Assembly (NCBI GenBank): GCA_963791315.1
Contig: CAWBRQ010000007.1
Location: 1-64,000 of the forward strand
Source: JACCZX01 sp963791315
GTDB taxonomy: Bacteria > Pseudomonadota > Gammaproteobacteria > Burkholderiales > Burkholderiaceae_F
DNA length: 64,000 nt
Direction: 5' to 3'
In this document: piece by piece, positions 19,205 to 31,610 of the stretch
Numbering within the stretch: the stretch's first letter is position 1
How the letters are laid out: every line of letters begins with the position of its first letter
Notes under the pieces: model-generated
Told to the model about the DNA's origin: nothing
The model's input: the letters and a program-made list of their open reading frames with translations, nothing else
The model's database searches: none
Made by a program: the position numbers and the translations under genes

Positions 19205-20541
19205 ATGACGACGACGGCAGGGCGTACCGGCGGAGCTCGCGACGCTACGAGCCGGAGCCGCCGGCAGGTCGCCGGCCGTCGCGCCGCCGCGGCACGACCA
19301 GGTGGCGACGGTGCTGCGGTACACGATCGCGGGCCTGATGCTCGGCGCCGCCGGCATCCACTTCGCCATGATGGGCGAGCACGCGGGGGTGTCCTGGACG
19401 CACGGGACTGTTCTTCGCCGGCGATCGCGTGGCTCCAGGTCGGCGATCGCGGCGACGATCCTGCTGCGCCCATCGCGCTCCGTCGCGCTCGGCGTGCATC
19501 GGCGATCAACGTCGCCACGCTCGACGGTGTGGGTCCTGACCCGTACGGTCGGCATCGCGATCGGCAGCGACGGTGACGCCCGAGGCGTGGGGCCGGGTCG
19601 ACATCGTGTGCGCGGTGTTCGAGGGGCTCGCGGTCGTCGCCGCGATGTTGCTGCTCTCCACCCGGGTCAGCCGCCGGCCGATCAGCGTCGAGGTCGGCGG
19701 CGGCCGGCGCCGCGTTCGTCGCCGTCGGTCGTCGCCGCGGTCGACCGCGTTCGTCTTCAGCCCCGCGTTCGCGACGGCGGCCCCGACGGGACGTCGGCCG
19801 ACGGTCACGACCACGGTGCGGTCACGGCGGCGTCGGCGGCCGGCGGGCACACGCACGGCGCGCCCGTCGACGACAAGGGCCTCGCGCTCCTCCACAACGG
19901 GCATCACGCCGAGATCGGGCCGGAGCAACCGCTGAGCGCGACGGACCGGACCGAGCTCTCGCGGCAGATGGCGGCGACGATCGAGGTCGCCCGCCGGCTC
20001 CCGACGCCGACGGAGGCGCTGGCGGCGGGCTACCACCAGACCGGTCCGTACATGCCCGGGATCGGCGCGCACTTCATCAAGATCGGCGGCCCGTCGCTGA
20101 ACGGCGACGGCGTGCTCGACGACGCGGATCTGCAGGAGCCGCTCGCGATCATCTACGACGGTGTGTCGCCCGACGCTCGCGTCGCGGGCTTCATGTACTA
20201 CTCGACGAGCAAGACCGCGCCGAAGGGCTTCGCGGGTCCGAACGACCACTGGCACTTCCACACGTCGTTGTGCCTGAAGTACGGACCCGGTGGCGCGATC
20301 GACCTCCCGTACGGGTTCGACGTCAAGATCCCGAAAGCCCAGTGCGACGCGCTCGGCGGCACGCTGCTCCAGCAGAGCCAGTGGATGGTGCACGTCTGGT
20401 CGGTGCCCGGGCTGGGAGTCGGGCCAGGGCCTGTTCGGGGAGGTCAACCCCGCGCTCGCGTGCCCCGACGGCAGCTACTACCAGCTCCCGATGTCGAAGT
20501 GGCTCGACCACCCCGACAACGTGTGTCGGAGCGCGACCTAG
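19205..20541 (+). CDS. Four-helix membrane protein with His-rich extracytoplasmic domain
   Basis: N-terminal membrane helices are visible (LRYTIAGLMLGAAGIHFAM, AIAWLQVGIAATILL, a third near VWVLTRTVGIAIG, a fourth near CAVFEGLAVVAAMLLL, then FVAVVVAAV). A His-rich linker follows (GHDHG, GGHTHG). The long C-terminal domain has GYHQTGPYMPGIGAHFIKIG, GFMYYSTSK, NDHWHFHTSLCLKYG, a Cys near SQCDALGG-type context, WMVHVWSVPGWES and a terminal Cys. I recall the same domain in uncharacterised Acidimicrobiia proteins. The repeated His and Cys suggest metal binding, which is inference. The 3' half (19870-20415) is in one intact frame. The stop shares CTAG with metF. Confidence 0.75.
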
Positions 20542-21413
20542 CCGGCGTCGCGCTGTCCGACAGCCCGAGGTTCGTCGTAGATCTGGCGGGTCGCGGTCGA
20601 CCGGTTCAGCGTGTAGAAGTGCAGGCCGGGCGCGCCGCCGTCGATCAGCGCGCGGGCGAGCTTCGTCGCCTCCTCGACGCCGACCGCGAACACCGCGTCC
20701 GGGATCGTCGGCGACGGCCTCGAGCTTGTCGGCGAGCCAGCGCGGGAAGTCGGAGCCCTGCAGCTGTGACATGCGCTTGATGCTGCCGATCGTGGTGGCC
20801 GGCATGATCCCGGGGATCACCGGCTTGTCGACGCCGTGCTCGCGCAGCGCTCTCGACCAGGTCGAAGTAGTGCTCGGCGTCGAAGAAGAACTGCGTGATC
20901 GCGAAGTCCGCCTCGCGCGAGCTTCTCGGCGGTGTGGCGCCGGTCGTCCTCGCGGCTCGGTGAGCGCGGGTGCGGCTCGGGGTGCGCGGCGACGCCGACC
21001 GAGAAGTCGCCGACGCTCGCGCACGAGCTCGCACGAGCTCGACCGCGTGCTTCAGCTCGCCCGGCGGGCAGGTCGACGTCGGGCGGCGGGTCGCCACCGA
21101 GGGCGAGGATGTTCTCGATCCCGGAGTCGCCGTAGCGCTCGACGATCGCCCGCAGCTCCGCCCGGGTGTGGCCGACGCAGGTGAGGTGCGCCATCGGCGT
21201 CATCGGCGTGTCCCGCAGGATGCCGGTGACGATCTCGTGGGTCTTCTCCCGGGTCGAGCCACCGGCGCCGTAGGTGACCGACACGTACGACGGCCCGAGC
21301 GGCTCGAGCTCCTCGAGCGCGGCGGTGAGCGCGATCTCGGCCTTCGGCGTGCGGGGCGGGAAGAACTCGAACGAGTAGCTCGGGCCCCGGGCGAGGATCT
21401 CGGCGATCTTCAT
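20538..21413 (-). CDS. metF: Methylenetetrahydrofolate reductase
   Basis: Reduces 5,10-methylene-THF to 5-methyl-THF for methionine synthesis. Diagnostic stretches: YSFEFFPPRT at the N-terminus, VSVTYGAGGSTR, HLTCVGHTRAEL, NILALGGDPP, the FAD/NADH region FAITQFFFDAEHYF, PGIMPATTI and the C-terminal GLHFYTLNRS. About 285 residues, standard for the single-domain bacterial enzyme. Start ATG at 21413. Five frame changes, all in the second half. It is divergent from a DUF2505 gene with 58 bases between, and convergent with the His-rich membrane protein. Confidence 0.92.
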
Positions 21414-21471
21414 AGGGGCGAAAGGGTACGCGACGCCGTCGGAGCGCGGTCGGCCTACTTTCGTCCTCGAC

Positions 21472-21967
21472 GTGGACTTCACCCTGACACCAGGAGATCC
21501 CGGCCCCGGTCGACGCCGTCGAGGCCGCGCTCGTGGACCCGGCCTTCCTGGCGCGCATGGCCGAGCTCCCGAAGCTCGGATCGGCCGAGGTCGTGCGCAA
21601 CGAGCGCGACGGCGACATCGTCGACGCTCGCAGGTCCGCTACCTCTTCCAGGCCGAGCTGTCCTCGGCGGTCACCCGGGTCGTCGACCCGGACAAGCTCA
21701 CGTGGGTCGAGGACTCGACCGTGCGACCTCGCCGCCCACCACACGACGCTGCGTGATCCGCCCGACAACTACGCCAACCTGCTCCAGGGCAGCTACGAGG
21801 CGACGATCGCGCCGTCGGGCTCCGGCTGCGGCGCGGACGATCACCGGGCAGATCAAGGTGCAGGTCCCGCTCCTCGGCGGCAAGGTCGAGAAGGCGATCG
21901 TCGGCGGCCTCTCGGAGAACGCCGACGCGCAGGCCACGTTGCTGACGTCGTTCATCTCGGTTCGTAG
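21472..21967 (+). CDS. DUF2505 (SRPBCC-fold) protein
   Basis: About 160 residues starting MDFTLTQEIPAPVDAV, then FLARMAELPKLGSAEVV, VRYLFQAELSSAVTRVVDPDKLTWVE and GQIKVQVPLLGGKVEKAIVGGL. This is the START-like DUF2505 pattern common in actinobacteria; it is a hydrophobic-cavity fold with no known catalytic activity. GTG start at 21472. Four frame changes; the last few residues after ATLLTSFI are uncertain. Confidence 0.75.
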
Positions 21968-22213
21968 TTCTCGGACGCGCAACGTCGCGCTGTGTCCGGG
22001 GCCGCACGGACATACCGCCATTCGCTCAGACACGCCCTCCGCTCGCCGATCTCCGCGAGGCGGTCGTTGACTCTGGGCAGCTCGCTCGACGGTTCGTCGC
22101 TCGCTCCGGACAACTCGCTCGGTGGAGGCACGTCCGCGCGTCCCTGTGACTCGGGTGTGCCTGCGTGACGCGGGTTGCGCCTGTGCCGATCGCGGGTTCG
22201 CGTCGGCGATCTG
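21968..22213. other. Intergenic gap between convergent DUF2505 and copA genes
   Basis: About 245 bases without a convincing gene. It contains an imperfect dyad GTCCG...CGGAC around 21994-22010 and several TCGCTCG repeats (22080-22125). It may hold terminators for both genes; no U-tract is present. Confidence 0.3.
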
Positions 22214-24473
<2,260 letters not shown>

Positions 24474-24500
24474 CGCTTGCTCCTGGTCGAGCTGTCTCGG

Positions 24501-24523
24501 TAGTATACCCCCCTACCCTATAG
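24501..24523. promoter_or_regulatory. CsoR-type operator between copA and csoR
   Basis: TAGTATACCCCCCTACCCTATAG is a C-rich core flanked by inverted AT-rich arms (TATA...TATA). It matches the general form of CsoR/RcnR type operators, GC tract inside an ATAC/GTAT-like dyad. It is the only gap between the divergent genes, and also forms the promoter region for both. Confidence 0.75.
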
Positions 24524-24545
24524 ACGACAACCGCGGAGCATTCCC

Positions 24546-24828
24546 GTGCGCGGCTACTCGATGCACAAGGACGACTACCGCAAGCGCCTGGCCCGGATCG
24601 AGGGGCAGGTCCGCGGCGCTGGCCCGCATGATCGACGAGGAGCAGTACTGCATCGACGTCCTCACCCAGATCGCGTCGGTGACCCGGGCGCTGCAGGGCG
24701 TCGGCCTCGGACTGCTCGACGAGCACCTCGGCCACTGCGTCCGGGAGGCGACCGAGCGCGACCCGGCCGAGGGCGACGCCAAGATCACCGAGGCCGTCAC
24801 CGCGGTGGAGCGCCTCCTCCGCGCCTAG
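24546..24828 (+). CDS. csoR: Copper-sensing repressor CsoR
   Basis: About 92 residues: KRLARIEGQVRGLARMIDEE, QYCIDVLTQIASVTRALQ, and LLDEHLGHCVREA. The Cys in YCIDVL and the His and Cys in HLGHCV are the three Cu(I) ligands that separate CsoR from nickel-type RcnR. Apo-CsoR represses copA; copper releases it. One inserted G after the GGC codon near 24618 breaks the frame. Start taken at 24546 (MRGYSMHKDD) with ATG at 24561 as an alternative. Stop shares CTAG with the convergent gene. Confidence 0.92.
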
Positions 24829-25330
24829 CGGACCCCCGTGCGAGGGCGCGGCAGACCGAAGGCGAGGGCAGCCCGCGCCGCGGTCAGAGCCGTTCGACGC
24901 CCGAGCCGGGCCGAGCCGAGCGCCCTGCGCCGCGAGCGCGCGACCGGCAGAGGCGCGGTCAGCTGTTGTCGACCGGCGACGAGCGCGATCGCGATGCCCA
25001 CCATGAGCAGCGTGAGCAGCACGAGGTGGATCCAGGCGACGATCTTGCGCCGCGGTGACGAGGCCGTTCCCGGTGAGCCGCCCGCCGGAGGCGTCGATCT
25101 TGTTGCCGGCCGCGTGCGCGAGGCCACGAGCGCGACGATCGCCGCGATCAGCGGGCACACCACCCACGACGACGATCGACGAGGATGAGCGCCGCGATCG
25201 CGGTGCCCTCGGTCTTCGGCGGGGCGTAGGGCGCCGGCGCGCCCGGCGGCGACGGGCTGGCCCCACTGGCGGGTTCGGCGGCGGAGGTGCGGCGGCCGGT
25301 GGCGGGCCCGCGGGGTGGGAACTGCGACAT
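24825..25330 (-). CDS. DUF4190-type small membrane protein with Pro-rich head
   Basis: A Pro-rich cytosolic N-terminus (SPSPPGAPAPYAPP) is followed by TEGTAIAALIL, a helix (SWVVCPLIAAIVALV), a conserved hydrophilic stretch (AGNKIDASGGRLTGNGLVTA) and a second helix (IHLVLLTLLMVGIAIALVAG). This two-helix plan with the SGG-x-x-TG loop is DUF4190. Function unknown; these proteins often sit beside cell envelope genes. The basic tail after the second helix is unreliable because of frame changes. Start ATG at 25330. Confidence 0.65.
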
Positions 25331-25472
25331 GTCTCCCCGCTCAGCTCGCCCGGCCGCGGGCGGTCGTCGGCCATCGCGCCAATGTACGCGGGCCGGGGCC
25401 CGAGACGCGTTCCGCCCGTGGCCCCGCCTTCTCATCGCCCGAGCACGCAGGCTCGGTGACAGACTCCTGCGC

Positions 25473-26608
25473 ATGCCGCCCGAGAAGCTCTCCTGGAAGC
25501 ACCTCTACGACGAGGTCGTCACGTCGGGGCTCTGCACGGGGTGCGCCGGCTGCGTCATCGCCTGCCCCCACGACGTGCTCGTCGTACGACGACACCGAGG
25601 GCGTCTACAAGCCGTTCCAGATCGAGGACTACGGCGGCCCCGGCGGACTGCTCGCACGGCGACAAGAGCTGCACCTCCTGCACCCGGGCCTGCCCCCGCT
25701 TCCGGGCCTGGGAGCCCGAGGTGGACGAGTTCCTCTTCGGCCGGACCCGCGAGCGCCGAGGAGCTCTCGGGCATCTACAAGGACATCGTCCTCGCCAAGG
25801 CGTCGGACCCGGTGCTCCACGAGGTCGGCCAGGACGGCGGGCTCGTCTCGGCGATCCTCCTGTACTGCCTCGAGAAGGACATCATCGACGCCGCCCTCGT
25901 CTCGTACCTCGAGGGCGACGGCTCGACCTGGAAGGCGATCCCCGGCGTCGCCAAGACGAAGGAGGACATCATCGCCTCCGCCGGGAGCCGCTACACCTAC
26001 TCCGCGAACCCGATGGCGTACACCGAGGCCGTCGAGGGCGGCGCGGAGCGGATCGCACTCGTCGGGCATGAGCTGCCAGAGCTCGATGCCGCCGGTGATG
26101 AAGCAGCGCAAGGCGGGCAAGGTCGCGCGGCGGCTGTCGCTGAACATCGGCCTGCTGTGCTCGAAGACGTTCGACGACGCGATCTTCGAGGAGCTCTTCG
26201 AGGCGAAGTACGGCCTGCACAAGGCCGACATCAAGAAGATGAACATCAAGGGCGTCTTCCAGATCTGGATGCACAACGGCGACTACCACGAGGTCCCGCT
26301 GAAGGAGTGCCACGCCTGGACGCGCGAGGGCTGCAAGGCCTGCCCCGACTTCGCGGCCGAGCACGCCGACATCTCGACCGGCGGCATCGGCAAGTTCAAC
26401 GACTGGACGCTCACCATCGTCCGCACCGACCTCGGGCGCGAGATCATGGCAGGGCCTCCAGGACGAGGGCTGGATCGACGTCCGCCCGGGCGACGACGAC
26501 CCGGACGCCATCGAGCTGATGCACAAGCTGTCGAAGCGGTCCCGCAAGCGCTGGCCCGAGTTCGCCATCGCCGAGCCCCGGCTCATCGCGACACCCACTG
26601 CCACCTGA
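25473..26608 (+). CDS. Coenzyme F420 hydrogenase/dehydrogenase beta-subunit family protein
   Basis: Belongs to the FrhB/FpoF family: iron-sulfur flavoproteins that exchange electrons between F420 and other carriers. Two [4Fe-4S] motifs lie near the N-terminus, CTGCAGCVIACP and CTSCTRACP. The central part is the family N-domain (VGQDGGLVSAILLYCLEKDIID, SRYTYSANPMAYTEAVEGG). The C-domain has LSLNIGLLCSKTFDD, LFEAKYGLHKADIKKMNIKG, and a third Cys cluster CKACPDFAAEHADIS. About 370 residues, complete, with five frame changes. Presence implies F420 in the host. It is followed by bacterioferritin and an acyl-AMP ligase on the same strand. Confidence 0.85.
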
Positions 26609-26625
26609 CGCCCCAGAGGAGCTCC

Positions 26626-27101
26626 ATGCAGCCGAACCCGAACGTGCATGAAGGCGCTCGAAGACGTGCTCCAGGCCGAGATCGCGGCGATCAACAGCGT
26701 ACTTCATCCACGCCAAGCTCCTCGCGAACTGGGGCTACGACGAAGCTCGTCGACCAAGGCGTACGAGGAGTCGATGGACGAGATGCGCCACACCGAGCAG
26801 CTCGTCGACCGCATCGTCTACTTCGACGCGCATCCCGAACCTGAACAAGATCGGGCGGGTGAAGGTGGGCAAGACCGTGCGCGAGCAGTTCGAGCTCGCG
26901 CTCGGATCTCGAGACCGGCTCAGGTCGAGCGGATCAACGGCGCGATCGACATCTGCAACGACGCCGACGACGACGGCACCCGGCTCGTCCTCGAGCCGAT
27001 GGTGACCGCCGGCGAGGGCTCGATCGACTGGCTCGAGACCCAGCTCGCGGCGCTCGAGGCCCTCGGCGACAGCCACCTACCTCGCCCAGCAGCTCGGCTA
27101 G
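26626..27101 (+). CDS. bfr: Bacterioferritin
   Basis: Stores iron as a 24-mer mineral core. Four-helix pattern: VLQAEIAAINSYFIHAK (ferroxidase Glu), SMDEMRHTEQLVDRI (ExxH plus Met near the haem site), EPMVTAGEGSIDWLETQLAAL (fourth-helix ExxH-like carboxylates), ending SHYLAQQLG. About 155 residues. Six single-base insertions interrupt the frame; removing each gives the family sequence exactly, making this the clearest measure of the error type in this contig. It lies 17 bases after the F420-family gene, so iron storage and iron-sulfur flavoprotein may be co-expressed. Confidence 0.9.
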
Positions 27102-27197
27102 ACCCGCCGCATCGGCGAGAAGCCGCGCAGAAGCCCGGGAACCGGTGCGGGCGAGCGTAATCTCCTCGCATCCCGTCCCGGAGTCGAAACGTCCGCG

Positions 27198-28906
27198 ATG
27201 ACTGACCGCACCAGTTCCTCCCGCTCGTCTCCGCGCCTCGAGGCCGCGGCCGACTGCCGCCGTTCCGATCACCTTCGTCACCGGCGCCACGCGACAGCGC
27301 CGCGTACGACGACCGAAGCCGTGCGAGTGGGCCCGGGTCCACGACGACGCCCGGGCGATGGCGGCCGAGCTCCAGGCCCGCGGCGTCGAGCCCGGGCCAC
27401 TCGATCGGGCTGATCGGCCCGACGAGCCGGGACCTCGTCACCGCGATCCAGGCGAGCGTGGCTCACCGGCGCGTGCGTCGTGATGCTGCCGCTGCCGATG
27501 CGGATGGGCTCGATCGAGGAGTTCGTCGAGCAGACCCGCGCTGCGCATGGCGAACGCCGAGTGCCGGGTCGTCATCGCCGACGCGCAGCTGCTCGCGTTC
27601 CTCACGCCGGAGCCGACCGACCCGCCGATGGTCACGCTCGACGAGCTGCGCGCCGCGGTCGCGACGCGCGGCGCCGACGCGTACTCGCGTCCGGCCGACG
27701 ACCCCGACTCGCTCGCGATCCTGCAGTTCACGAGCGGGAGCACGGCGGACGCCGAAGGGCGTGATGCTCCCGCACCGGTGCGTCACCGCGAACATCGACG
27801 CGATCGACGCGCGCGCTGCGAGCTCGACTACGACCTCGACCGCGCGGTGTCGTGGCTGCCGCTGTACCACGACATGGGGCTGATCGGGATGCTCATGATC
27901 CCGATGACGACGGGCACCGAGCTCGTGCTCGCGGGCCCGCAGGACTTCCTCGCCGCGCCGGCCCGGTGGGCGCAGTGGATCTCGGACTTCCACGCGCAGC
28001 ATCACCGCGGGCCCGAACTTCTCGTACGCGCTGTCCGCCCGCGCGATGCGCCGCGGCGGCGACCTGGACCTGAGCCAGTGGCGGGTCGCGCTGAACGGCG
28101 CCGAGCCGATCGAGCCGAGCTCGGTCGAGGACTGGCTGGCCGCCGGCGCGCCGCACGGCCTGCGGGTCGGCACCGCGTTCTGCGCCTACGGCATGGCCGA
28201 GTCGACGGTCGGCATCACGTTCCCGGAGCCGGGCAAGGGCATGATCGTCGACTCGGTCGACGACCGGGTGCTCGAGACCGACGGCTACGCCGCCGCCGGT
28301 CGACCCCTCCGCGCCCGGCGCCCGCCGGCTGCCGTTCCTCGGGCAGGCCATCGAGGGCCTCGAGCTGCGCGTCGTCGACCCGGGCACCGGGATCCCGCTG
28401 CGCGACCGCGAGGCCGGCGAGCTCGAGGTGCGCGGCTCGTCCGTGACGCCCGGCTACTTCCGCAACGAGCGCGCGACCGCCGACGTGTTCCACGACGACT
28501 GGCTGCGCACCGGCGACCTCGGCTACCTGGTCGACGGCGAGCTCGTCATCTGCGGCCGGCTGAAGGACGTGATCATCGTCGGCGGCCGCAACGTGTTCCC
28601 CGAGGACATCGAACGCGCCGCGGCCGCCGTCGAGGGTGTGCGCGCCGGCAACGTGATCGCGTTCGGCACCCCGGGCCGGCAAGGGCCGCGAGTCACGTCG
28701 TGGTCGTGGCCGAGACCCGCGCCGACGACGCCGAGCCCGTGCGCGACGCGGTCGCGACGCCGCGTGCACCGACGCGGTCGGCGTCGTCCGCCGAGGTCGT
28801 GCTCGTCCGCCCGGGATCCCTGCCGAAGACGTCGTCGGGCAAGCTCCAGCGCGCGCTCTGCAAGACCCGCTACCTCGACGACATCCTCGAGCCCGTCGCG
28901 CCGTAG
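27198..28906 (+). CDS. Fatty acyl-AMP ligase / acyl-CoA synthetase family
   Basis: Adenylate-forming enzyme of the FadD/FAAL class, about 550 residues. Motifs in order: P-loop FTSGSTADPKGVML, SWLPLYHDMGLIGML (the FAAL-like region), YGMAESTVGITFPEPGK (A5-like, closer to FAALs than to ACSs), TGDLGYLVDGELVICGR, DVIIVGGRNVFPEDIE and the catalytic Lys in KTSSGKLQR. It activates a fatty acid for transfer to a carrier protein or CoA. No polyketide synthase or acyl carrier protein is nearby. Four frame changes. Start ATG at 27198. Confidence 0.85.
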
Positions 28907-28916
28907 GACCGCTCGC

Positions 28917-29295
28917 TCAGGCCTCGTCGTCCGCGGAGTACGAGCGACCGGGCCAGTAGGCCCACTCCTCGTAGTCGTCGACGCGACCGTCGGGTGCGAA
29001 GTGCAGCACCCAGAGGTCGCGGTACTCCTGCCGCACCGGGATTCCGTACTGGACGAAGACCCGCACGACCGCGTCGTCACCCTCGACCGCGACCGGCACG
29101 GCGCTCATCGCGAAGGGCTCGGCGTCCTCGGACCAGAACTCCCGGATCGCGTCGTGGCCGACGAGCGACTCCTCGTACGGAGACGGCCGGTAGCGCGGCA
29201 TCCTCGGTGAACAGGGTCGCGATCGCGTCGAGGTCGACCTCCCGCCAGGCGCGCTCGTACGCGCTGACCCACCGCAGCACCCCGTCCCGGTCCAC
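28917..29295 (-). CDS. NTF2/SnoaL-like protein
   Basis: About 125 residues: VLRWVSAYERAWREVDLDAIATLF, then YEESLVGHDAIREFWSEDA and GRVDDYEEWAYWPGR. This is the cone-shaped NTF2-like fold seen in SnoaL cyclases and isomerases. The usual Asp/His catalytic pair of SnoaL is not evident, so function is open. GTG at 29295 chosen because the reading frame begins with VDRDGVLRW; one frame change near 29200. Confidence 0.7.
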
Positions 29296-29452
29296 CGCAC
29301 CACCGTCGCGCGCCGAAGCCTCGACGTCTGGCGTCCGAGGCTTCGAGCGCTCACGGCCCTGTTCCCGTCCAGGAGCCGGAGTCCCCGTCAGCCGCTCCCC
29401 CAACCGACCGACCGGATCACGCTGACGCTCACGGCGAGTCCGGGACGTCGAC

Positions 29453-29468
29453 ACCCCCGCGTGGGGGT
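29453..29468. repeat. Short GC hairpin
   Basis: ACCCCC-GCGT-GGGGGT is a perfect 6-base-pair inverted repeat. It lies just past the stop of the SCO1664-like gene and could terminate that operon or be a protein site upstream of the NTF2-like gene. No U-tract. Confidence 0.35.
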
Positions 29469-29514
29469 CGTTGTGACAAGGAGATGACACAGCGACCCGG
29501 GCGGGAGACCCGGC

Positions 29515-30242
29515 TCAGACCAGCGGCCAGGGGACGGAGTGGTAGCCCTCGTCGGGGATCGGGAACATGCCGGCGCGCAGCAGGTGCGTCGGCCCGGTCG
29601 CCGACGCGTCGACCTCGGCGGGCGCGAGGAGCTCGCCGAGGCGCGACGCCGAGCGGGCCGTCGAGCTCGGCGAGCACGCACTCGAGCGTCGAGCGGATCG
29701 CCGTCGGGGACCGGCTCGCCGGCGAAGTCCCAGATGACGGTGCGCAGCTTGTCGGCGACGTGGAACGTCAGGCCGTGGTCGATGCCCCAGACGTGACCGT
29801 CGCGCTTCGCCAGCAGGCAGTGCCCGCCCTTGCGGTCGGCGTTGTTGGCGAGCACGTCGAACACGGCGAAGCGCTGGAACTCGTCCATGTGCTCCTCGAG
29901 CAGCGTGAAGTAGTGGTCGTCGGGATCGTGGTCGACGAACCGCTGCACCATCCCGATGCCGTACGGACCGTCGCGCAGCACGGTCTCGGGCACGATCGAC
30001 CAGCCGAGCGCCTCGCGACAGCTCGTAGGCCGCGACCTCGCGGTGGCACAGCGTCCCGTCGGGGAAGTCCCACAGCGGGCGCTCGCCGCGCTGCGGCTTG
30101 TAGACCGCGGGCATCTCGACGTCGTCGAGCGACGCGTTGACGAGGAACGTCGCGTTCGACGACCACGCCATCCGACCGAGCAGGTCGAGCTCGCCCTTGC
30201 GCAGCGCGTCCGACGCGCCGTCGGCGCGGGGTCTAGTTCCAC
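29515..30242 (-). CDS. SCO1664 family protein, PI3K/PI4K-like fold
   Basis: About 240 residues matching the actinobacterial SCO1664 family: MAWSSNATFLVNASLDD, YKPQRGERPLWDFPDGTLCHREVA-type ATP-lysine region, IVPETVLRDGPYGIGMVQRFV, then the catalytic loop FDVLANNADRKGGHCLL and metal motif WGIDHGLTFH. The loop and DHG motif resemble phosphatidylinositol 3/4-kinases, so a kinase-like role is likely but unproven. GTG start at 30242 overlaps the DUF3090 stop. Third gene of a three-gene operon. Four frame changes. Confidence 0.85.
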
Positions 30243-30785
30243 CGCGGGCAGATGTGGCCGGCCGGGTCCATCGGGAAGTTGCAGAGCTGGCAGAGCGGAC
30301 GACCGCCGGCGACGGCTTCCGCGCCCGCGTGCCGCCATCGCCCGCACCTGCGCCCGCGTCGCGAAGATGCGCGCGACGTAGCCCTCGTCGTCGGCAGGCT
30401 CGGGTCCGGCGACCGCCGGTCCTCGTCCTCGTCGTCGTCGTCCTCGGCCCGCTCCCGCAGCTCGAGCAGCACCAGCTGGCGGTCGGGCTCGAAGCCCGAG
30501 CCCGATCATCCGGGCCCGGAACAGCGGGACCGCGGGCTCGGTGACCTGCGCCGCGCTCGGGTGCAGCGTCGACGACTCGCCCGGCTCCTCGGGGTACTCC
30601 TCGCCGATCCGGTCGAGGAACGCGACGGCCTCCGCCGCGAGCAGCGCGACCTGCTCCTTCTCGACGACGACCGTGAGCCGGGCGTCGGCCTTGTCGGCCT
30701 GGATGTAGAAGACGCGCTCGCCGGGCTCGCCGATCGCGCCGGCGCCGAGCGCGTCGACCCGGTCGAGCTCGATGACGTTGTCCAT
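30233..30785 (-). CDS. DUF3090 family protein
   Basis: About 180 residues: FYIQADKADARLTVVVEKEQVALLA, VPLFRARMIGLGFEPD, then an acidic run (EDDDDEDED) and a Cys tail PLCQLCNFPMDPAGHICP that could bind zinc. This protein of unknown function accompanies the histidine phosphatase and SCO1664 genes in most actinobacteria. Its ATG overlaps the phosphatase stop by one base. A GTG three bases earlier is an alternative start. Three frame changes. Confidence 0.88.
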
Positions 30786-31515
30786 CACGTCGACTCCTCC
30801 GCGGTCCTCGGCTCGTCGCCGGTCGCGTCGTCGGTCGGCTTCGGCACGAGCTCGTCGAGGCTACCGGTGTCGTTGCACTTCACCAGCGCGGCGCCGTACG
30901 GGCCGAGCTCGAACACGGTGACCGACGCCGGCGACACGATCGACCCGCTGGAAGAGGTCGAGGTGCACACCGGTGAAGTGCGCGATCGCCGCCTTGATCG
31001 GGTCCGCGTGCGACACGACGACGACGATCTCGCCCGGGTGGTCGGCGACGACCTGCCTCGAGCGCGGCGACCATGCGGCTCTGCATCTCGGAGATGCGAC
31101 TCGCCGCCCGGGAACCGCGCGCGCGACGGCGACGATCTGCACGGTCTTCCAGAGGTCGGTCTTCGCGAGGTCGGCGATCTTCCCGCCGGTCCACTCGCCG
31201 TAGTCGGCCTCGATCACGCCGGGCGAGCGCGCTGCACCTCGAGGTCGTGGTGCTCGGCGATGTGCTCGGCGGTCTGGCTGCGTCCGCTCGATCGGGCTCG
31301 CGTACACCGCCGTGATCGGCAGCACCGCGAGCCGCTCGCCGACGTTCTCGGCCTGCTCGACGCCCGTCTCGGAGAGGTCGATGCCCGGCGCCCGGCCCGA
31401 GAGCAGCGGACCGGTCTGCGCGGTGACCGCGTGGCGCACGAGCACGAGCGTCGTGGTCGGCGGCGGCGTCGGCTGCTCGCCGTTCGGCGGTTGCGGGCGG
31501 CGCGGGGTCGGTCAC
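30785..31515 (-). CDS. MSMEG_4193-type histidine phosphatase / putative phosphomutase
   Basis: Histidine phosphatase superfamily: LVLVRHAVTAQTGPLLSGRAPG carries the RHG-like catalytic His (RHA here), YASPIERT the second Arg, and VVVSHADPIKAAIAHFTG the second catalytic His. About 240 residues with an acidic C-terminal tail. Annotated in relatives as putative phosphomutase; true substrate unknown. GTG start at 31515. First gene of the conserved phosphatase-DUF3090-SCO1664 operon. Four frame changes. Confidence 0.85.
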
Positions 31516-31610
31516 GCCGCCGATGGTACCGGCGCTGCACCGGACGCTCTCCCAGCGACCGGATCGCCGCGTGCCCGGAGCTCACGCCGGTCGCCCGGTA
31601 GATTGCGCGC

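Noticed and set aside
29453..29468. Start of a CRISPR-like or repeat array
   Set aside because: The hairpin is a single copy; no regularly spaced repeats occur in the window.
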